The notes under the pieces: generated by a model
What the model saw: the letters and a program-made list of their open reading frames with translations, nothing else
Database searches by the model: none
What the model was told of the DNA's origin: nothing
Position numbers and translations under genes: made by a program
Virus record (IMG/VR): IMGVR_UViG_3300023093_000008
Location: 1-23,304 of that record
Direction: 5' to 3' (one strand)
Length of the DNA: 23,304 bases
Source: a virus
Shown here: piece after piece, positions 18,512-23,304 of the stretch
Layout of the letters: each line of letters begins with the position of its first letter
Numbering within the stretch: the first letter of the stretch is position 1

Positions 18512-21078
18512 TGGCGCAGCTTCCGACAATCGCATCGACGGCCAACCGCCGCATCCTGCCAACGGCCGATCTGAAGGTCGACGGCGCGACGCCGGCGGCG
18601 TTCGGCGCAGGCATCGGCGCGGGGCTCCAGCAGATCGGCGAGGCGGGGCAACAGGCCGGTGCGGCGATCCAGCAGCTTCAGCTTGCCAAGCAGGCCGAAG
18701 AAGATCGGCTTGCCGAGTTCGATCGGCAGACGCAGTTCGTCAACTTCGGCTCCGATCAATCGACGAAGCTGACGGAGGCGTCGCGCGATCTATCCGGCCC
18801 GGCGCAGGACTTCACGAAGTCGCGCATGGAGGGTTTCGACGCGGACGCCGCGGCGTTTCTGGAGAAGGTGCCGGCGCGGTTTCAGCCGGCGTGGAAAGCG
18901 CGCATGGCGCAGCTTCGCTCCGGTGTTGCCGGGGAGGCGCTTCGGACGGAGTTCACGCAGCGCGACAACTACTACAAGACGACGATCGGCGACAGTCTCG
19001 GCAAGCTGCTGAACGGGGCCATGTCGTCGCCCGAAAAGCTCGACGCATGGAAGGCGCAGGGCGAAGAGATCATCAACACGTCGGGCCTGTCCGCGCAGGA
19101 CAAGCTCGAATATGCGACGCGCTGGAAAGGCCAGATCGGCGTTGCGGCCGCACAAGGCGATCTCCAGCGCGACCCGGAAGGGACGATGGCGCGGCTCGGC
19201 GGCATCGACTTCATCGTCGAGACGAAGGACGGCTATGCGGGCAGCGGCGCGTCCTACACGAAGGGCGGGCAGGCGTCGCTGAAGGGCGACGTCATCAACT
19301 TCTTCGTCAGCAAGGGCGTGCCGCAGAGCGTGGCCCGCGGTATCGCCGCGGGGATCGAAAGCGAAAGCTCCGGCGATCACAAGATCGTCAACAAGGAGAG
19401 CGGCGCATACGGGCTCGGCCAGTGGCTCGGGTCGCGCAAGGCGGCGCTCTTCGCTAAGTACGGCAACAACCCGACGCGAGAGCAGCAGCTAGAGTTCCTG
19501 TATTCGGAGCTTAAGGGCGGCGACCGCGGCGGCCCCGCAGTGCTGGCCGCGAAGGATGAAGGCCAGGCGGTCGATCGGTATATCCGCGGCTTCATGCGTC
19601 CCGGCAAAGACACCGAAGGCGGCATCCGGCGCGGCATGAAGGCGCTCGGCTACAAGGTGCAGGAGGGCGCACCGGCCGGCGACGGATCGGTGACGACGCG
19701 CACGATCGGCAACGGACAGGTCGACCCGCGCTATGCCGATATCCCGATCGACGCGCGCATTCAGTTGATTGGCGCGGCCGAGCGGGAGATCAAGCAGCGC
19801 GATCAGGAAGTTCAGGTCGCGCAGCAGGAGGCGCACAACACTTGGCTCAATCAGTTCATGAACGAACTGAACGACGGCAAGGCCGGTGCCGAAGATATCG
19901 AGGCGGCGCGCAAGTCGGGGCGGCTCACCGACTTCGACGAGATCAACCGCGCCGAAAGCATCGTCGCGGCACGCCAGAAGGCGACGGTCGATATCGACAC
20001 GTTCAACACCCTGTCGGCCACGCCCGGCTTCGCGTGGAACCCTTATGACGATCGCCAGCGCAAGGCGGTCGACGCGGCCGTGGCGGCGCAGGGCGGAACG
20101 CCGCAGGCCGCCTTCAACGTGTGGCAGAAGACCGGCATCCTTGGCAAAGCGGGCGGGGTGGCGCTGCGCGGCGCGATGATCTCGACGGACCCGAACACCG
20201 TCGCGGCCGGCGCGTCGATCGCCTCGAACATGCTGGCGCGCAACCCGAACGCCTTCGCGGGCGTGGAGGGCGGCGACGAGATCGAGCGCAACGCACAACT
20301 CTACGGGCACTACGTCAACGATCTCGGCTACAACCCCGGCGATGCCGCGAAGCGCGTGGCCGAGCAGAATACGCCGGAGATGCGCAAGAAGATCGCGATG
20401 GGCCAGCCGGAGATCGCCGCGTTCCGCAAGCAGGTGCAGCGCACCAACGTCGCGACCGTGCTCGGCAAGGCGCTCGACACGACCTATTTCGATGGCACGC
20501 CTTCGTTCGTCGGGCCGCAGCAGCGGCAGGCGGCCGGGCAGGATTATGCCGATCTGGCCGCCGATCATTTCCAGCGCTACGGCGATCCGGCGGCGGCGCA
20601 GGCGTATGCGCTGTCGCAGATGAAGAAGCTCTACGGCGTCGTGAACGGTCGGCTGATGAAGTATCCGCCGACGCGCGCCTATCCGGTGATCGGCGGATCG
20701 CAGGACTACATTTTCCAGCAAGCCGCCGGCGATATCAAGAAGGTCACGGGCCGCGCTGTCGATCCGAAGAACGTCTATTTGATGCCGGTTCCGACTGCGA
20801 CCTCCGAAGCCTTTCGCGCCGGCAAGGCACCGCCCTACGAGGTGCATTACATCGACACGGTTAACGGGCAGCAGGTGTATCGTGTGCTCACCGGACAGGT
20901 GTTCTACGCCGATCCGCGCGTCGCGGCGCGTGCCGCAGGGCAGGCGAACAAGGCGCGGCTCGACAAGGAACGGCAGGACTATCTCGCTCGCGAGCAGTTC
21001 GGCCGCGACGCAATGGTCGCACGCTTCGGCTATGTGCCGGGCGTCACCGATCAGTACGCACCGGGCAGGAAGAAGTAA
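18511..21078 (+). CDS. Large internal virion protein with phage tail lysozyme domain
   Basis: This is an 855-residue protein that starts at a TGATG junction. An N-terminal Ala/Gln-rich helical region (about 1-240) leads to a peptidoglycan hydrolase domain at about 258-375. Motifs are VINFFVSKGVPQSVARGIAA, then GIESESSGDH with the likely catalytic Glu 283, and YGLGQW at about 300-305, which match the phage tail lysozyme family. A long helical region without recognised domains follows (about 400-855), ending in a basic tail. It takes the place of the gp15/gp16 internal proteins of T7, which are ejected into the cell and locally open the cell wall for the DNA channel. In T7 the transglycosylase lies at the N-terminus of the last protein (gp16); here it is in the protein before the last. 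Confidence 0.88.
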   Translation: MAQLPTIASTANRRILPTADLKVDGATPAAFGAGIGAGLQQIGEAGQQAGAAIQQLQLAKQAEEDRLAEFDRQTQFVNFGSDQSTKLTEASRDLSGPAQDFTKSRMEGFDADAAAFLEKVPARFQPAWKARMAQLRSGVAGEALRTEFTQRDNYYKTTIGDSLGKLLNGAMSSPEKLDAWKAQGEEIINTSGLSAQDKLEYATRWKGQIGVAAAQGDLQRDPEGTMARLGGIDFIVETKDGYAGSGASYTKGGQASLKGDVINFFVSKGVPQSVARGIAAGIESESSGDHKIVNKESGAYGLGQWLGSRKAALFAKYGNNPTREQQLEFLYSELKGGDRGGPAVLAAKDEGQAVDRYIRGFMRPGKDTEGGIRRGMKALGYKVQEGAPAGDGSVTTRTIGNGQVDPRYADIPIDARIQLIGAAEREIKQRDQEVQVAQQEAHNTWLNQFMNELNDGKAGAEDIEAARKSGRLTDFDEINRAESIVAARQKATVDIDTFNTLSATPGFAWNPYDDRQRKAVDAAVAAQGGTPQAAFNVWQKTGILGKAGGVALRGAMISTDPNTVAAGASIASNMLARNPNAFAGVEGGDEIERNAQLYGHYVNDLGYNPGDAAKRVAEQNTPEMRKKIAMGQPEIAAFRKQVQRTNVATVLGKALDTTYFDGTPSFVGPQQRQAAGQDYADLAADHFQRYGDPAAAQAYALSQMKKLYGVVNGRLMKYPPTRAYPVIGGSQDYIFQQAAGDIKKVTGRAVDPKNVYLMPVPTATSEAFRAGKAPPYEVHYIDTVNGQQVYRVLTGQVFYADPRVAARAAGQANKARLDKERQDYLAREQFGRDAMVARFGYVPGVTDQYAPGRKK

Positions 21079-23304
21079 TGGCGCTCCGTCCTCTGTCCAC
21101 CGTCACGCCCGCGCTGACGATCCCGATCGGCATGAACCCGCTCCCCGAAGAAGAGGAAGCGAAGGCCGGCCCGTCGCCCGGTATCGGCGAACTGTTCGGC
21201 GCGGCGTTCCGCACGGAGAACACTGTCGGCTCGTGGATCAATCGCGAGATCAACGGATGGGGGATCAGCAACGAAGTCGATGCGGCCTATAGCCCGTGGG
21301 ATGATATCAAGGGCACGCCCTATGAAGAACACTGGAGCAGCTTCGCCAACTCGAACAACCCGCGCTACACGCAATTCCTGAAGACGCAGATCGACAGCGA
21401 AAACGAAGACCGCCGCACCCTGGCCGCAGGGGGATGGGGAGGTACGGCCACGGGCATCATCGCGGGCGTCATTGATCCGACGCTGCTGATCCCCGTGGGA
21501 GGCGAAGTGGCGCTTGCCGGCAAAGGCGTATGGAAGCTCGGCCGCGGCGCGCTGGCGGGCGCTCGTGCCGGCGGTATCGGCGTCGCCGTGCAGGAGGGCT
21601 TGCTTCAGTCGACGCAGGAGACGCGCACCGCCGAAGAGAGCGCTATTGCGATCGGGGGCGGCATCGTTCTCGGCGGCATCCTTGGTGGCGGTGCGGCCGC
21701 TCTGCTGTCCCGCCCGGAGCAGCTTGCGGCACAAGGCGCGCTCGAAGCGATCCACACGATGCCCCGCCCCGGTAGCATGGGCGCTGCGGCCGTCGAGCGC
21801 GCTACGCTCGAAGACCTCACCGTCGCCGGCGGCGCAGCGCGCAATCTCGCGGCCGCGACACGGCAGATCAGTCCGAACCTGCGCGCCAACTTCCGCGCGT
21901 CGCCGGCGGCACGCCAGTTCAGCCAAGAGCTTGCGGAGAACACCGTCTATCAGTCGATGCACGGCGAGGGCCGCACGCTCGGCGCGGCCGTAGAGACGGA
22001 GATGCGATCGGTCTTCCACTCCCGTCTCGCCGATGGCGTGCAGGCCGGCGAAGATATCTTCCGCGAGATGAAGAAGAGCGGGCTCAACATGAGCCGCGTG
22101 GAGTTCGAGGAAGCAGTCGGCCGGGCGATGCGCCGTGGCGATGCCGGCGACAACGACTTCGTGAGCCGCGCCGCTAAGTCGTGGCGCGAGCGTGTCTTCG
22201 AGCCCTTCAAGAACGAAGCGATCGATATGGGGCTGCTCCCCTCGGACGTCAGCGTTTCCACCGCAGACAGCTATTTCAGCCGTGTGTGGAACAAGGAGAT
22301 GCTGACGGCGCAGGAGCCGGCGTTCAAGGAGAAGGTGTCCGCCTATTATGCGGGGCGGATTGCCGACGATTATCAGCAGAGCGTGACGTCGTTCCGCGAC
22401 GGGCACGCGGCGCTCGATCAGGAGATCAGCGATCTCCGCATGGCCCCCGAAGACCGGACACGCACACTCAACGATCTGGAGCAACAGGGCGCAGCGCTCG
22501 ACGCCGCCAACGCCGATGCGATCGAGCAGGTGTCACGGATCAACGAACTGCGGCAGACGGCCAGGGCGGCACGCGATAGCGGCGACGTGCGGGGTGAGAA
22601 GGCGGCACGCGATGAGATCGCGCGTATCTCGGCCGCCGGCGGTGATCGCCTGAAGGGCTATCTGAAGGAGCGCGGCAAGCTGCGTTCGCGGGCGCGCAAG
22701 GTCGACATGAACTACGCCGGCATGGCGGATCGCGCCGACGCAATTCAGGCGTCGCTCGACAACATCGCCGCGGCGAATATCCGGGGCGTGCAACGGCTCG
22801 TCGGTCGCGGCCGCACACTGGAGCGCGAGGCGCAACGGCTTGATCCCGACAAGCTGCGCGACAAGATCAGCGACTTGCGCAGCAACTTCTACGCCCTCGT
22901 CGTCCGTTCGGAGAAGGCGGCCGAGCGCACGAGCAACGCGCTGTCGAAGCTCGAAGGCGCACCGGCCGAAGCGGTTGCCCGGCTGGAGAAGGCGGCCGCC
23001 GCAGAAGCAGCGCGCACGGAGCGCCTGAACGCGATCAGCCGCCGGCTCGAAGCGGCCGAAGCGCTCGACCCGCATGCCAGCCTGGCCGAAGTGCGAGCCT
23101 CGATCGACGACATGGTGCGCGAGGTGTCCGAAGTCGCAATGGCTAGGGGCGAGAAGGCGGCCCGGCTTCAAGAGCGGCTGGCCCGGCTCGACCCGAAGAA
23201 GATCGATCAGCGCATCGCGGATATCGAGAAGCTGAAGGCCGAGCGGGAGCGTGCCTTCTACGACCGTTGGGAGGTTCAGCGTCTCGGTGATAACGTCGAC
23301 CCAC
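21078..23304 (+). CDS. Large coiled-coil internal/ejection protein, gp16-like by position (3' end cut)
   Basis: The ATG at 21078 shares a base with the previous stop, and the frame is open through the right edge, giving 742 residues so far. The N-terminus holds a conserved-looking block (FGAAFRTENTVGSWINREI, then YSPWDDIKGTPYEEHW). Two Gly/Ala-rich hydrophobic segments follow, at about 118-142 (GTATGIIAGVIDPTLLIPVG) and 189-211 (AIAIGGGIVLGGILGGGAAA), which could insert into membranes. From about residue 440 on it is long charged helix, likely coiled coil (for example RLEKAAAAEAARTERLNAIS). No enzyme motif is visible in this part. Being last in the gp13-gp14-lysozyme series, it is probably the largest ejection protein, T7 gp16-like in role. 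Total length and C-terminal domains are unknown. Confidence 0.88.
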   Translation, partial: MALRPLSTVTPALTIPIGMNPLPEEEEAKAGPSPGIGELFGAAFRTENTVGSWINREINGWGISNEVDAAYSPWDDIKGTPYEEHWSSFANSNNPRYTQFLKTQIDSENEDRRTLAAGGWGGTATGIIAGVIDPTLLIPVGGEVALAGKGVWKLGRGALAGARAGGIGVAVQEGLLQSTQETRTAEESAIAIGGGIVLGGILGGGAAALLSRPEQLAAQGALEAIHTMPRPGSMGAAAVERATLEDLTVAGGAARNLAAATRQISPNLRANFRASPAARQFSQELAENTVYQSMHGEGRTLGAAVETEMRSVFHSRLADGVQAGEDIFREMKKSGLNMSRVEFEEAVGRAMRRGDAGDNDFVSRAAKSWRERVFEPFKNEAIDMGLLPSDVSVSTADSYFSRVWNKEMLTAQEPAFKEKVSAYYAGRIADDYQQSVTSFRDGHAALDQEISDLRMAPEDRTRTLNDLEQQGAALDAANADAIEQVSRINELRQTARAARDSGDVRGEKAARDEIARISAAGGDRLKGYLKERGKLRSRARKVDMNYAGMADRADAIQASLDNIAAANIRGVQRLVGRGRTLEREAQRLDPDKLRDKISDLRSNFYALVVRSEKAAERTSNALSKLEGAPAEAVARLEKAAAAEAARTERLNAISRRLEAAEALDPHASLAEVRASIDDMVREVSEVAMARGEKAARLQERLARLDPKKIDQRIADIEKLKAERERAFYDRWEVQRLGDNVDP

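Noticed and set aside
1-23304. Integrase, attachment site, diversity-generating retroelement, toxin-antitoxin pair or known anti-phage system
   Set aside because: No tyrosine or serine recombinase, reverse transcriptase, template/variable repeat or recognisable toxin or defence domain was seen on either strand.

Overview
The window is the structural half of a T7-like (podovirus) tailed phage or prophage. About 19 kb of rightward morphogenesis genes (4058 to the right edge) sit next to a leftward block of small accessory genes (3681 to the left edge). GC content is high, the third-position bias is strong, and the protein style (Ala, Asp, Arg rich, many short 1-4 bp gene overlaps) fits a phage of a high-GC Pseudomonadota host. 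Alphaproteobacteria, perhaps a sphingomonad or rhizobial relative, is the best guess. That guess rests on composition only; nothing in the window names the host. No integrase, RNA polymerase, replication gene, tRNA or CRISPR array is visible, so lifestyle cannot be decided.

Left block (1-3681, minus strand). From its upstream end it holds a zinc-ribbon-like protein (3292-3681), a conserved phage protein with a WHLNDMRAG motif (2700-3194), a conserved phage protein with an NGHG-GFWDR motif (2205-2666), a 47-residue peptide, a 53-residue membrane peptide, a helix-turn-helix protein with four cysteines (1176-1844), an HNH/AP2 homing-type endonuclease (574-1092), and a protein with an Ala/Glu/Trp repeat tail that runs off the left edge. 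A promoter with a perfect TTGACA box lies at 3232-3261. A hairpin with a short T-run at 1094-1124 separates the HTH gene from the endonuclease and also covers the endonuclease ribosome binding site.

Divergent gap (3682-4057). This stretch is non-coding and looks more AT-rich than its surroundings. It probably carries promoters for both directions and lies beside the small terminase gene, where packaging signals are often found.

Right block (4058-23304, plus strand). The order is small terminase, two membrane peptides, large terminase, a glycine-rich small protein, an Rmf-like protein, a short proline-rich protein, portal, a Gp49-family protein, two unknown small proteins, a Bbp19-like protein, scaffold, major capsid, a probable capsid cement protein, a small unknown, two proteins with export signals, tail tubular proteins A and B, a gp13-like GNAT-fold protein, a gp14-like internal protein, a large virion protein with a phage tail lysozyme domain, and the start of a very large coiled-coil internal or ejection protein cut by the right edge. 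Together these package DNA (terminases), build the head (portal, scaffold, capsid, cement), build the short tail (tubular A and B) and supply ejected internal proteins that cross and locally digest the cell wall.

Most points of interest are not new enzyme systems. They are strong hairpins without U-tracts between structural genes, a hairpin-buried start for the homing endonuclease, an Rmf-like domain inside the packaging operon, two consecutive exported proteins between the head and tail genes, and a repeat-bearing linker in the small terminase.
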